In this document: one piece after another, positions 36,951 through 47,918 of the stretch
Numbering within the stretch: the first letter of the stretch is position 1
How the letters are laid out: each line of letters begins with the position of its first letter
Assembly: GCA_029204225.1 (NCBI GenBank)
Contig: CM055111.1
Location: 47,111,224 to 47,175,223 of the forward strand
Source: Diphasiastrum complanatum
Lineage: Eukaryota; Streptophyta; Lycopodiopsida; Lycopodiales; Lycopodiaceae
Length of the DNA: 64,000 nt
Direction: 5' to 3'
Translations under genes and position numbers: made by a program
The notes under the pieces: generated by a model
What the model saw: the letters and a program-made list of their open reading frames with translations, nothing else
The model's database searches: none
What the model was told of the DNA's origin: nothing

Positions 36951-38945
36951 TTACACAGACATGTCGAGCTGCAAACCCAGTGATTTTCTTTCAAATTCTT
37001 TCACATCCCCAACAAGTGCTTTCATCCTTTCATCATATTTGTATGGATCCCCTTCAAACAAGACGTAACTGTCGTTTTGCAGTTTAATATACTCTCTGCA
37101 CAGTTCTCCCTGATAAGAGATAGTATTATGGTAGTGATAATACCTGAGCTTATATCCATTGGATCGAACTGTTTTCCCTACCAGATTCTGAGAGAGATGG
37201 ACACCTGCTGCAAATGCATTTCTCGCATTGATTACATACTTCCTGTTCCATCTGTGCCCCTTTTTGACATTATTGAAGACCAGTTTTTCAATTCCCCATG
37301 TACTGTGGCAAAGAAAACATGAAAAATTACTGCTCTGGTAGTCAAATTGTAATATAGGCTTAGCAATTTTGACAGCTAACAGAACAAGAACACATTTATA
37401 AGTAAAATTCCTTCGTTCTGGAGGCTGATAAGAGAATTTTCAACAGATCGCTCAGCATATGAGATAAAAGATTCTTCTTAGGCGAAAAGGGTTGTATCAT
37501 GTGCATTCAAAACAGCTACTTGGTTCAGCATGGAAGATGAAATGGGGACATAGCATCTAACACAAATAAATGTGGGACTTCCTAGGAAAGAAAACAAATC
37601 AGAGCCTCTGTTTGAATTAATTTTTGAGCTTTCAGGGCCAAAAGAAGAAAGCCCATTGTACCTGTTCGTTGCAGATAACAGATTAAAAACAATGCTTTAC
37701 AAAAGATTACAGCAAGATTCACATGGCTTACCTCGAATCTCCAGCTGTTATGTTATCAGAATTCAGCAAACAAAGCTTGTCTGAGATATGACGTTGCTCA
37801 ATCAGTATCTGAGAAGCCCCATGATTATCAAGAACAGAATCCATAGACTCACCAGGAGGAATATACACATACTCATCCACATCAAAGAAGAAGGTCCAGT
37901 CGGCCATAAATCTGTATTTGTGGAGGCAATCATTCACAAACAGAAACTGATTATAATAATACCCATCGTACTTTTTTTGCTCCTGGACAGACTCAATCTT
38001 CACACGCCCAAGCTTGATCCACGGATCCAAAACCTTCTTCAGCCCAGAATGCAGTCCTCCTGCATCATACAACACAAAATAGGAGCTGGCTCCAAGCAGC
38101 CATGCGTGGTAGACCATCCACTCACGCAATCTACTGGGATTGATGCTCCCATAAAGTGGAGAGCCACAGTATAGATACTTGTACGGATATGGAGGAATGA
38201 AACGACTGGAATTGTAGTGTCCTTTGAGCTCATTGAGAGCTGAAATGCGAACAGGCTTGCCAAAGCCATCACCGGAGTAAGCATGCAGCACCAGCTGTCC
38301 GCCCTCAGAATCAGTGCCCACATCAGTATGGAATGAGCAATTCACTACAACTACTGTGTAGATGCGGCCAAATCCCCAGTCAGGAAGCATTTTTGATCCT
38401 TCTGCTATCACAGAAGTATTGGATCGGGCGGGTATCCACTCGCAGTCAAATCCCGGGGTGCCAAAGACATGAAGTGGCTTAGAAGCTAAGCCCACCGTGG
38501 CGAAGCTTCTTGGGCCTCCCCTGTAGCTCCCCAGATGCACGAACAGGTGAGCCGCCACTCCGTAAGGCTGCAGCTGCCTGCCATCCTGGACTCCCTGGCT
38601 CTCCTCTTCTGTTACTGAAGAAGAATTGGCATACGGTGAGTTCGATCCATCTTCTGAGCTCAAAAGTGTATCCTGCCTTTCTAATGGGATGCTTTCCTCT
38701 AAAGCAAGAGTAGTTTTACCTGCAATTGGAAGAGAGTTGTCAACTATATGCGAGATTACCTGCTGCTGGACGGTACTGGCACTGCTGCTCTGCTGCCACG
38801 GTGGTAGACCGAAACTAAGATTGGAGGCGCAAGGGCATAGAGAATCCAGCAGCTGAATGAGTACCAAAAGCAGCCCAATTCCAGCCAAGGTGGTGATGAG
38901 TGCTTTTGAGATTGAACAAGTAGCAAAATTCATTTTCTTATCCAT
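36951..38945 (-). CDS. GALS: GT92 galactan beta-1,4-galactosyltransferase (GALS-like)
   Basis: Two exons on the minus strand: 38945-37732 (1214 nt) and 37302-36951 (352 nt), joined CGAG|GTAAGC...CCACAG|TACATGG. They give 521 aa with a TAA stop at 36951. Residues 13-32 are a hydrophobic signal anchor after a lysine-rich N-terminus, so the protein is probably type II in the Golgi. A serine-rich stem (50-125) precedes the GT92 domain: LASKPLHVFG (153), LPDWGFGRIYTVVVVNCSF (187), YLYCGSPLYG (257), REWMVYHAWLLG (274), FVLYDAGGLHS (290), DGYYYNQFLFVNDCLHKYRF (327) and the DxD-type FFFDVDEYVY (Asp 355/357). Exon 2 supplies WGIEKLVF, NARNAFAAGVH and KLRYYHYHNTI. In Arabidopsis GALS enzymes elongate beta-1,4-galactan side chains of pectic RG-I. 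No broken frame is seen. The ATG at 38945 is the first in frame and starts the anchor. Confidence 0.92.
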
Positions 38946-40185
38946 CTGGTCTCATCAATAACAGCTTTCTAATCTGGAAACTAAGTTTGGAAATATAAGC
39001 TTGTTTCCTGCTCTACGAAATCATCCTCACAGAGATGGAAATCAATAGAAATTTACTTGCACAGTGCTCAGTAAGAATCCAAGCTGTGCCAGGAATGATA
39101 TATTGCTTAGATCTCAACAACCCATAAAGCCCTTGTTCTTTTATATTGAAATTGAAGGAAAATCTCATGCAAGCAATCTCTCAACAAAGCATCTTACCCA
39201 CATGGCACATCTCTCTTTCTCTCTCTCTCTCTCCCTCTGTCACTTTTGTTTTCTTATTAGGGAGTGCAGTGGGATCAGTGGAGAAGTTACTAGCTACTAG
39301 TAGCTAGGCCCATAGTCAACCAAAATGAGGCCTTTACTAGGCATTTTTGTAAATTCCATGATTTGCTTATCATCATAAATGAGATTTAAGCATAAATAGT
39401 ACAGTTTGTTAGTAGGTGCAAGAAGGTGGACCCGTCACCCAAATAATTTGAGAAAGATACGTGCATTGCGCGCACACCTTCATCATTTAAGCAGACCTGT
39501 AAACCTAAGAGTGCTCATTGTGGAGAGTATTTGCATCTCTAGAACATATTTAGGGGACAATTCTTTAGGATAAACAAATTAAATTTCTCTAAAAATTTGT
39601 GAGTATACGATGATTTTGGAGTTTGCTTATTTTTAAAAATTATTTTCTTAAAGTCTTTGAAACATAAATGATCACAATAATGTTGGGTATCTACTTTTTG
39701 GGTGAAAAATTGAAAATCCAAATAACTTTCATAACTAAATCTTTTACTCAATTCGAAGGGTGCTACAATGTTTTTTGAAATAATAAACTTACAACTAGAA
39801 AGGCTAACATAAAATTGTATCTCTATGAAAGGAAAACAGGTTTTAAAGGGCTAAAAAGGTTTCAAAATGCAAGCCAAGAGACCCACTATGCAGGTTTGTG
39901 TGTGAAATGGGAATGAAGGTTTGTGTGTGAAATGGGAATGGAGGAGGACTAAAAAAACAAGAGGAAAGTGGCATATAGAGATGGAATTGAACTAAAACGT
40001 ACTTCTGTTAAAGACATGCTGCCAAAAATTTCCAGCATTCACAAACATCTCTCTAGCACTCCTAGGGGGCACCCAAGTCTTCTCATAGGTCACGTGCTAA
40101 AATCGGCAATTTTTTTTGCCCTTTTAAGCTTTTGAACTTATATTTTGAAAAAATTAGGCCCTTTTTAGACATAATCTTGATTGTT
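38946..40185. other. Promoter-side flank of the GALS-like gene; no gene seen
   Basis: Contains a short imperfect CT run (39210-39240), in the region where the 5' UTR or promoter of the minus-strand gene would lie, and a 25-bp tandem duplication at 39892-39941 (AGGTTTGTGTGTGAAATGGG unit). Nothing else recognised. Confidence 0.5.
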
Positions 40186-40649
40186 AAGGATCCTAAGGGG
40201 AAAGGCGAATAAGAAATAGAATTGAGTAGGCCCACAAAGAAGGTCAAAATCCATCAGGATTTGGATCTAGAATTTATTGTGGATCCTAAAGAAGGCACTC
40301 TCCACTCTTTTGATGATGTGTTAATGGAGGTAAAGCCTTTGCTATCGAAGTTGTTCCCTGTACCAAAGCCCTATGAGGCAAGAAACTAGTGGAAAGTTGG
40401 GGAGCCCCTCTTGACAATCTATGGCTTCCAACACTATGTGCCACCATTAAGGCAATATACCACAATAGTCAAAAATGCCTATAGAACTGCAAGTGCTGAC
40501 AAAGCTTCCTTCAAATATAGGCTGGACCAGGTGACCTATATCATCTCCTTTGCAACCTTGGATTTGGAAGACATTGAGATTCCAAGCAACCAGAAGCAGA
40601 TTCTAGCCAACAAGGCAAAGCTAGAGGACGTAGCACATCTCCTAGACAA
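40186..40649 (+). pseudogene. Unknown ORF broken by two stops
   Basis: One frame reads KKVKIHQDLDLEFIVDPKEG, SKLFPVPKPYEAR, TIYGFQHYVPPLRQYTTIVK, KYRLDQVTYIISFATLDLED and ILANKAKLEDVAHLLD, with TAA near 40210 and TAG near 40388. The frame coherence between stops suggests decayed coding sequence. I do not recognise the family; it resembles neither copia nor gypsy pol. It is cut by an LTR beginning at 40650. Confidence 0.4.
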
Positions 40650-40952
40650 TGTGAGAAATTGTCAGCTAGTTTGCTATTTTGGTCATATGTGTTTATTTGG
40701 CAATTGAGGCCAATTTTCATATTAGACTTAGAGTTTGACTTTCAAAGTTATATTAGTCTAAAAGCATTTGAATTACCACTTGCAGAAAGTGAGGGAAAAT
40801 AGAAGGTCGAGTTTGGACACATTCAAATTTGAATGTTAGATACATTGATTCTAGTCATGTTGTTGATAGGGTTTTTGATATGGAGGGAAACCAAGCTCAT
40901 AAATGAGGCATGGACCTATTATAAATAGATGTAAACTCGTGGGAGAAATGAT

Positions 40953-40988
<36 letters not shown>

Positions 40989-41075
40989 TCATTTCATGCT
41001 TATACATGAGTTCTCTTGGGTTCATCTATCCATTGGTGCACTATATCGATGATATCTTGCAATCTCATCCAGCTC
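40650..41075 (+). mobile_element. Old truncated LTR of the 42551-element family
   Basis: Begins TGTGAGAAATTGTCAGCTAG and aligns along its length with the LTR at 42551-43200: ATTGAGGCCAA, AGACTTAGAG, TATTATAAATAGATGTAAAC, CATCTCATTTCATGCTTATA, TCCATTGGTGCACTAT. It is clearly diverged and lacks the last ~125 bp and any primer site. The CT-rich stretch after the TATA has expanded to about (CT)15. Confidence 0.8.
40955..40985. repeat. (CT)15 microsatellite in old LTR
   Basis: CT run about 35 bp downstream of TATAAATAG. The younger LTRs of the family have only an imperfect CT-rich sequence at this place. Confidence 0.95.
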
Positions 41076-42001
41076 TTCGTTGTGCTTTTGGATTTTCTGG
41101 ATGAGTTTGCCATAGGCTTCCATAGCTTGGGCATCCATTTCCTGCTGCATCTTAGCCATGTGGTTCTTAACTTGGTCAGCTTCTTGGTGTCTTATTATGG
41201 AGCTCATCTGCCTCTCTTACTTGTTTTTTTTTCGTTGCTAACCTATGATGATGGAGCCGATTTTTCTACAACCAGTTCAAATCTTTTAGAAGCCCATGAG
41301 CATGGGAAAGGGCCCTGGCTACTGGTACATCTACTTCTTCTGGGGACTTGCCAAAATCTGGCACTAATGAGATGGGGATGCCCAAGGATGAAGGGCCCGT
41401 AGTTGTACCTTGACATTGGAGTTGCTTCGGTGTTGTCATGTCTGTATAAGGTCCTTCATCATACATATTTGGGGGTGGGGCTCCATCTGGGTATGTTGTA
41501 TACGTGTGTGTTGGTGATTCACACCCTTGGTATTTGAAAATAATCTCACCTCGTGGTCGCCTTGGGTCCCTTGATCAATTGTGGCTGCTGTGGTGATGGC
41601 TTGGCTATCTGGAACAGGTCCTACTACTAATTCTCGTAGTGGTGAATTGATTTCTTTGGGTATCTGTGACAAAGGAGGCAACTTGAACGAGGGCTTTCTC
41701 TTCATTAGCTCATGTACTTGGCTGCTTTTGCAGAGTGAGGTGGTAATTGTTGGTGACACTTGGGGTGTGGCAGCTTCACCTAGTAATATATTTTCTAGCT
41801 GCGAGGCAAAGTCTGGAGGTGGTGAGCTGGATGTGGCATGCATGAATGATTGGACTGAAATTCTTTGGACCACCTGTTGCCAGTCTGTATCGACTTCATT
41901 TGCCTTCTTGGCCTTCTCTCTTGGGGGTGCGGTTTCTCATGATGGGGCAGTCGAAAAAGCTGCTGAAAAATCGATGAGGTTGTTACCCTTACTTTTGCCA
42001 C
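41076..42001 (-). pseudogene. Unknown coiled-coil / gag-position ORF series
   Basis: Minus-strand frames 42001-41795, 41873-41436, 41466-41266 and 41207-41022 appear to be one decayed coding region with frameshifts. The longest (145 aa) has FASQLENILLGEAATPQVSP, SFKLPPLSQIPKEINSPLRE and a Gln/Thr-rich end. The last piece is a probable coiled coil (HMAKMQQEMDAQAMEAYGKL, KHNEELDEIA). No known domain is recognised. Its position next to an LTR and its low-complexity, helical character would fit a retrotransposon gag, but this is inference. Confidence 0.35.
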
Positions 42002-42550
42002 CTATCCTACAGATTTCACCTCTGTTAGAGAGAGAGCAATGGGCAAAAAAAAGGAAGGACCGACTTTGTTTTAGTATAGAGAGGTAGGGATTAGATGCAA
42101 TAGAGAATGTGTGATCTACAGGTAAACTATGTTGCTACGAATGAGGGAACGACAGTTTGTCAGGCTGCCTTTATGCTAACCTTCCTTCGGAGGATGAAAA
42201 CTACAATCAAACCCTAGAAGATACACAGGAATCTAACGTAAACTACTCCTACTTCATCATGGTTTTTTGTGGGCAGTGTACCCTTGTTGTTCTTGGCCTC
42301 TTTGGATTCCAAGGCATCCAACGCAAGGGAAATCCTACCTACGGTGGCTTAAGGCCCGTGATGTGGATCTAACACCTAATCTGTGAGCTGCAGCCAAGAA
42401 TAAAGGAATCAACGAGGGACAAGTCATGAATGAACTCGAAAGCCGATCTTCCTAAGCACAAGTCCATAACCTGAGAATAGAAACCTACATACAACACATT
42501 TCTATACAAGAGAGGATACTACATATGTCTACCGACCAAGGCATCGTACA
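42002..42550. other. No gene recognised; left flank of the chimeric copia
   Basis: Only short ORFs; ends with the target duplication GTACA (42546-42550). Confidence 0.5.
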
Positions 42551-43200
42551 TGTGAAAGAGTCAACTAGTTTCATCACATTTTGCAATATTTCTATATTTG
42601 GCATATTGAGGCCAAAACTTGTTTTAGACTTAGAGGTTGACTTTTCAAAGTTCATTAGTCTAAATTTCATTTGAATAAACACTTTTTGAAAGTGTGGGAA
42701 AGATAGAATGCGAGTTTGAGTAGATTCAATTTGAATAAGTTGGGTACATTGAATCTAGACCCAAACTTGGTAGGGTTAGCATTTTGGTGAGAAAGCCAAG
42801 TGGCCAAATAGGGTTTGGACCTGCTATAAAAGGATGTAACTCATGGAGAGAGTCATCTTCTCTCTTCTCTATCTCATTTCATGCTTATACATGGTTCTCT
42901 TGGGTTCTACTATCCATTGGTGCACTATCTTGGTGATTGCTTGCAATTCTATGTGTAGAATGATCTATATTTGCTATTTTTGGATCCACACGTGTGAAAT
43001 ACAGTAGCTTGCTGGTTTTGTATGGACAGCACCAGTACATAATCATTTCATTCAAGTTTGATCAAGTTCTATTAGTGTTTTCATCTCAAATTGTGTGTAG
43101 ATGCTGATTTTTCTACATTGGTGAAATTGATAGTGTATTTCTCTTTCTAACCAAAGATCATTCAAGTAGATTGGATCTTAAGGATCTGAAATCTTTCACA
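42551..43200 (+). mobile_element. 5' LTR of the chimeric copia
   Basis: 650 bp, TGTGAAAG...CTTTCACA inverted ends. TATA box TATAAAA at 42825-42831; CT-rich imperfect stretch TCTTCTCTCTTCTCTATCTC about 30 bp further, at the expected transcript start. Confidence 0.92.
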
Positions 43201-43212
43201 TGGTATCAGAGC
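43201..43212 (+). other. Primer-binding site, initiator-tRNA-Met
   Basis: TGGTATCAGAGC begins at the base after the LTR end; a standard copia primer site. Confidence 0.92.
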
Positions 43213-43800
43213 TTGTGTTTCAGGTTATGAAGGAGGAAATCAGATCTATCAATGATTTGGTAAAGATATCAAGTCTAGAGCATGCTAGAGAGGATTCTAC
43301 ACCAAAATCGGATTTTTTGCTTTTGTGGATTGGATCTTTTGTAGATCAAAACACTAAATAGGTCAATATACTTGTTCAATTCCATTTTTTGAGTTCACAT
43401 GCTGGATTTGGCCGATTTTTGGATCATTGGTTCAGCCTAAGTGGTGGCTTATAGATTGCATATCAAATTTTCAGCATTTGCATGTAGATTTGGAATAGTC
43501 AATTTTTTGTGATTTTGTCAAAACCCTAATTTTGATTGGATCTTTAGATAGTCAGGTTGTTGGACTTCATTTGAGTGTGTTTCAATCTTAGGAAGTGGCA
43601 AAAGTTATTAGATTGAGGATAGATCATAGGTTGATCAAGATTCCATGATTCTATGTGTTGATTTGCTTGGATAAGTGCTAGAAGAGAATTTGTGAGATAG
43701 TTTCAAATCTTGGTGATTTCTTTTGAAAGCATTTGTTGTTGTTCAAAGGAGTGCTTTGTGCATTGAAGCAAGTTGAAAGAGAAGATCAGGTCATTGCTAC

Positions 43801-45888
43801 ATGGCAACCTCAATTGGAGTCATGTTGGAAGCCAATGATAGGCTTACCTCAAGTAACTATTCATTATGGAAAGTGAGGATGGAGTCACTTCTTGAGATGA
43901 ATGATGTTTTGGATATTGTTGTAGGTTTGGAGGAGAGACCAGCAACACAACAAGATCAATTGAGGTATGACAAGAGGGCCAAGAAGGCTCTACACATGAT
44001 AAAGATGAATGTTACCAATGAACTTCTCAAGGAAGTTGGTAAGTGCACATCATCTTTGGAAGCTTGGAATTCATTGAAGAAGCTTTATGAATCCAAGTCT
44101 ACTTCTAGAGTGTTGACTCTAAGAAGGCAAATCTTTTCTTGTTTGCAAAAGAATGAAGAAAGTCCAAGTATTTTTGTTTTGAGAATAAAAGCATTGAATG
44201 ATGAGTTAGCTTGCATAGATGAAAGCATTAAGGAAGGAGAGCTTATTCAAGTGATTCTTAATGGCTTGTTGGATGCTCATGCTAACATTGTTCAAAGTAT
44301 TTCTATTCAAAAGACTTTGCCAAGTTTGATGGATCTTCAAAAGATCTTGATCAATGAGGAATATAGGCTTCAAGCAAGAGGTGGATCTACATCGACACTT
44401 CAAGAGGATGCTATGTTCACAAAGGGCAAATTCAAGGGCAAAACCAAAAGCAAGTGGTATAAAGGGCAAGATCAAGTGGATGCTTCTTCAAGTGGAAAAA
44501 AGAAGGATAGATCAAAGCTCAAGTGCTTCTATTGTGGCATCAAAGGACACTTTGCAAGTGAGTGCTACAAGAAGAAGAGAGATCAAGGAGACAAGCAAGG
44601 TAATCTTACTCTTGATGAGGATGGTTTGGATGTGCAAGATTCAAATGATGATGCTTTTGTGATGTCTTCATGTATGCTTGCTAATGATGGAGATCTAGAT
44701 CCTTGGTGGATTGATAGTGGAGCAAGTTCACACATGACCTTTCACAAAGAGTACTTCACTTCTTTGTTGGCATATGGAGGCGACAAGAGGGTGATCTACA
44801 CGGCCAATGATGGTGAGTGTGCAATCAAAGGGATTGGCACAATTCCTATTTCTCTCTCTACAAATAGGAATGTTCATTTGGAGGATGTCTTGTCCATTCC
44901 ATCTATTACCAAGAATTTGCTTAGTGTGAGTCAAATGCTAAGTAAGGGCCTCAAGGTGGAGTTTGATGGAGATGCTTGTTTGATCAAAAGGAAGGATGTC
45001 TTGATTGGAAAAGGTAAAAGGCAAGGGAAGTTGTTCAAACTTGATGCTTGTGTTATTGCTAACCAAGTTGGATGTGTTGCAAGAAAGCAAATTTCTATTC
45101 AAGAGGTTTGGCACAAAAGGATGGGACACCTCAACTTCAAGTCATTGGAGGTAATGGCAAGGAAGAAGGTTGTGATTGGTCTTCCAAGTTCCTTAAGTAA
45201 TGACAATCATGTTTGTGAGTCTTGTGATTTGTCTAAGTCACATAGACTAACTTATACTAGATCTATTTCTAGATCTACAAAGCCTTTTCAACTTTTACAT
45301 TCGGATATTCATGAATTTACTACAATTAGCAATAGTGGAGCTAAGATGTATGTAACATTCATTGATGATTTTAGTAGATTTTGTTGGATCTATCTACTAA
45401 AGAGCAAGGATGAAGTGTATGATGTCTTTGTCAAGTTCAAGAATGCAAGGGAGAACCAATTTTCCACAAAGATCAAGTGCTTGAGAGGTGACAATGGTGG
45501 TGAGTACATATCTAACAAGTTCAAGGCCTTTTGTGATGAGCATGGGATCAAGAGGGAGTATACAACATCAAGGACCCCACAACAAAATGGAGTGGCTGAA
45601 AGGAAGAATAGAACTTTATGTGAAAGTGCTAAAGCTATGAGGTTAAGTGCTAATCTTGACAAACCATTTTGGGATCAAGCTTTGTTGTGTGCCAATTTCT
45701 TGTGCAATAGGTGGCCGAGTGCTATTTTGGATGGAAGGACACCTTTTGAGATGCTATTCAAGAGGAGGCCGAGTGTCAACTTTCTAAGAACCTTTGGATG
45801 CACATGCTATGTCAACATTACTCTTGATGATAGGACAAGGAGGATCCATCTTCAAGAAGAGGTATTTTTGTTGGATATAGTGAGGTGA
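43801..45888 (+). CDS. Copia Gag-protease-integrase polyprotein (frameshifted end)
   Basis: 695 codons from ATG at 43801, about 590 nt after the primer site. Residues ~15-190 are the copia gag domain (NYSLWKVRMESLLEM, ILINEEYRLQARG). The zinc knuckle CFYCGIKGHFASEC starts at residue 242. The retropepsin site WWIDSGASSHMT has Asp 305. The pre-integrase zinc motif is HKRMGHLN ... CESC. The integrase triad is intact: LLHSDIHEF (Asp 502), LRGDNGGEY (Asp 564) and NGVAERKN (Glu 600), giving D,D-35-E spacing. Near 45860 a one-base shift ends the ORF; the next frame carries on with the integrase tail (FVGYSEVSKAYKVYIP, 45865-46154). The first three activities look complete. Integrase would insert the cDNA; Gag would package RNA. 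Confidence 0.92.
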   Translation: MATSIGVMLEANDRLTSSNYSLWKVRMESLLEMNDVLDIVVGLEERPATQQDQLRYDKRAKKALHMIKMNVTNELLKEVGKCTSSLEAWNSLKKLYESKSTSRVLTLRRQIFSCLQKNEESPSIFVLRIKALNDELACIDESIKEGELIQVILNGLLDAHANIVQSISIQKTLPSLMDLQKILINEEYRLQARGGSTSTLQEDAMFTKGKFKGKTKSKWYKGQDQVDASSSGKKKDRSKLKCFYCGIKGHFASECYKKKRDQGDKQGNLTLDEDGLDVQDSNDDAFVMSSCMLANDGDLDPWWIDSGASSHMTFHKEYFTSLLAYGGDKRVIYTANDGECAIKGIGTIPISLSTNRNVHLEDVLSIPSITKNLLSVSQMLSKGLKVEFDGDACLIKRKDVLIGKGKRQGKLFKLDACVIANQVGCVARKQISIQEVWHKRMGHLNFKSLEVMARKKVVIGLPSSLSNDNHVCESCDLSKSHRLTYTRSISRSTKPFQLLHSDIHEFTTISNSGAKMYVTFIDDFSRFCWIYLLKSKDEVYDVFVKFKNARENQFSTKIKCLRGDNGGEYISNKFKAFCDEHGIKREYTTSRTPQQNGVAERKNRTLCESAKAMRLSANLDKPFWDQALLCANFLCNRWPSAILDGRTPFEMLFKRRPSVNFLRTFGCTCYVNITLDDRTRRIHLQEEVFLLDIVR

Positions 45889-46285
45889 GTAAAGCCTACA
45901 AGGTTTACATTCCTTCTACTAACAAAGTGATTGTTGGTAGAGATGTCATTTTTGATGAGGGAAACATTCCAAAGGTGTCTTCAAGCATGATTGATGGTAA
46001 AGTAGATGGATCTAACATTCTTGATGTTGATGAGAAGGATCCTACTTTGGATGGTGGTGATGATGGACCTTCATCAAGTCAAAACCAAGGAGAACATCAA
46101 GAGAAAGACAAGTACCTTCAAGGCTCACATATGATCAAAAGGGTAAGCAAGTAGTTTCTGGAAATTATGTTGCTTTCCTAACCTCTTTGGATGATCCTAC
46201 AAGTGTAGATCTAGCAAGGAAAGAAGAGGAGTGGATCCAAGCAATGGATCTTGAGTATCAATCTCTTATGAAGAGTGGAACATCT
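45865..46285 (+). pseudogene. Integrase tail and first residues of RT
   Basis: After the frameshift, the C-terminal integrase segment (GRDVIFDEGNI) and an acidic linker run to a stop at 46152. A further frame from 46160 gives FLTSLDDPTSVDLARKEEEW, IQAMDLEYQSLMKSGT, the usual entry into copia RT. At about 46285 RT similarity ends abruptly, before any palm motif. Confidence 0.8.
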
Positions 46286-47365
46286 TTTGGAAGATCTTCT
46301 TGTGTACATGGAGCTATGCAAGTGGATGGATGTTATATCGCTGTAAAATCAAGTAATGGATCTGGAAAACAAAGTTTGTTCAATGACTTTGATGATCAAG
46401 TTGAAGATCAAGAAGTTGATCTCGAAGCGCTTCAACTAGTCAAAAGGGAAGGTGGCAATTTGGAGCTAGTCAAGAGCATCAAAGGAGAGGTAATTGGAAA
46501 AGGTGTTATGGATCTGTTTTTACAGCATATTGAAGACTCAAGTAAGGTCAAAGGAGCAGAAAGAAAGTGTTGTTCAAGTTTACTTTACTTGTTCTATCTC
46601 ATGTTTGAGCAATTTCATGTGGATGTGTGCAAATTGTCAAGATATGGTAAAACTAGCTACATTGGTGAGCATTGTTTTGATGTTGGATTTGTACTAGCAT
46701 TCTTGGCTGATTTTGCTGATGGAAATGAAGCTATTGGAGGTTCATTACGTCACTCATCCATGGCTAAGTTCTCAAGTGTTGAGCTACTTGGTGCCAATAC
46801 TTGGAGATTGTCAATTTTTGGTGAATTCATGGTCATTTTCTTGTGTCAAGTAGATCTTGAAGATGGACTAGTGCAAACTACTTCGTTTATGGAGTCATGT
46901 GGTGTTGGATTTGCATCATTTATGTACTCACCTACTCATGGATTTCCAAGGTTTGATGGTTTCTTGTGGCAAGATGAAGATGGAGGCTCATTCATGGAGT
47001 ATCATGGTGGATACAAGGCAACAAAGGACAAAGGAGGAGGAGACATGCAAGCAAAAGTTGATCACTCACATTTATTGTTTGTTTGCTGTATTTTTTCAGA
47101 GAGTTCAGAGTTGGAAGCATGGTGGAATCATTTCATTTACATTCTATTTGATTCTTCATGTTCTAGTCACATTTTTACATGCAAAATTGATGTAAGAAAT
47201 AGTGAAGCATCCCAAGTGGACACTATTCTCTATATCAATTATGGTTGTTTCTATTTTGAGCATTACATGATCATTGAAAGGAGATCTATTCTTAGGAAGA
47301 AGATCATTCTTATGATGGATCAAAGTTCTATTGGCAAAAACTATGCCAGGAGCATTGGAAGCTAG
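46187..47365 (+). CDS. ORF of unknown function replacing reverse transcriptase
   Basis: The frame that enters RT at 46187 stays open for 392 codons. The first ~33 are RT entry; from about 46285 the protein is unrelated to RT. It includes VDGCYIAVKSSNGSGKQSLF, an acidic stretch (DFDDQVEDQEVDLEAL), CCSSLLYLFYLMFEQFHVDV (hydrophobic), a GKTSYIGEHCFDVGFVLAFL segment, and the conserved block LWQDEDGG ... DHSHLLFVCCIF ... CKIDVRNSEAS ... ILYINYG ... MMDQSS. GSGKQS and RYGKTS resemble but do not satisfy a P-loop. The last block recurs in a frame-conserved, diverged copy at 30959-31403. RT catalytic motifs (YVDD, LKQAPRAW) are absent. The family is unrecognised. It may be a gene or non-autonomous-element segment captured by recombination. 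Confidence 0.65.
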   Translation: MDDPTSVDLARKEEEWIQAMDLEYQSLMKSGTSFGRSSCVHGAMQVDGCYIAVKSSNGSGKQSLFNDFDDQVEDQEVDLEALQLVKREGGNLELVKSIKGEVIGKGVMDLFLQHIEDSSKVKGAERKCCSSLLYLFYLMFEQFHVDVCKLSRYGKTSYIGEHCFDVGFVLAFLADFADGNEAIGGSLRHSSMAKFSSVELLGANTWRLSIFGEFMVIFLCQVDLEDGLVQTTSFMESCGVGFASFMYSPTHGFPRFDGFLWQDEDGGSFMEYHGGYKATKDKGGGDMQAKVDHSHLLFVCCIFSESSELEAWWNHFIYILFDSSCSSHIFTCKIDVRNSEASQVDTILYINYGCFYFEHYMIIERRSILRKKIILMMDQSSIGKNYARSIGS

Positions 47366-47865
47366 GAAAGCGAGTTTTGAGGTACATCATTGGAACTCGA
47401 GATTTTGGCATATTGTATGAGAGATCATAACCTAATCTTTTTGGATTTTCAGATTCGGACTATGTTGGAGATGTGATGGATAGGAAATCCATTAGTTCTT
47501 ATTGTATTTTCATAGGTGATGGAGCTATATCATGGATGTCAAAGAAACAAGCCACTATCTCATTGTCATCTAGTGAGGCCGAGTACAAAGCTCTTACACA
47601 TTGCACAAAGGAGATGGTATGGATCAAGAGGATGATCAAGGATTTTCACTTTTTGGATTTTTCAATTAGCCCAATCATCTTTTGTGACAATCAATCAGCC
47701 CAAAGAATGGCATCCAATCCTATCTTTCATGCTAGGAGCAAGCATATTGAGATACAATATCATTTTGTGAGGGAGCGAGTCATTGCAAAGGAGGTGGAGC
47801 TTCAACATGTGTCTTCAAGATATCTTCACCAAAGCATTGGGAGAAGACTTGTCCATGAAGCATAG
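47346..47865 (+). pseudogene. Copia RNase H domain
   Basis: Resumes normal copia order after the insert: KRVLRYIIGTRDFGILYE (with a TAA soon after), FSDSDYVGDVMDRKSISSY, GAISWMSKKQATISLSSSEA, EYKALTHCTKEMVW, IFCDNQSAQRMASNP, YHFVRERVIAKEVEL. From 47473 it is open to 47865. Catalytic DSDY, E and D (CDNQ) positions are retained. The frame is not that of the upstream ORF, and an in-frame stop near 47429 separates it, so it is probably not translated from this copy. Confidence 0.85.
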
Positions 47866-47918
47866 GACTTCACTTGGAGTATTATCAAAGTCTATGCTAA
47901 AACTAGTTGAAGAGGGAG

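Noticed and set aside
41016-42087. Plus-strand ORFs at 41016-41402 and 41581-42087
   Set aside because: Opposite-strand shadows; the minus-strand frames have the more protein-like, coiled-coil composition, though even those are unrecognised.
46187-47365. Nucleotide-binding P-loop in the RT-replacing ORF (SNGSGKQS, RYGKTS)
   Set aside because: Neither matches GxxxxGK[ST] with the right spacing, and no Walker B partner is evident.
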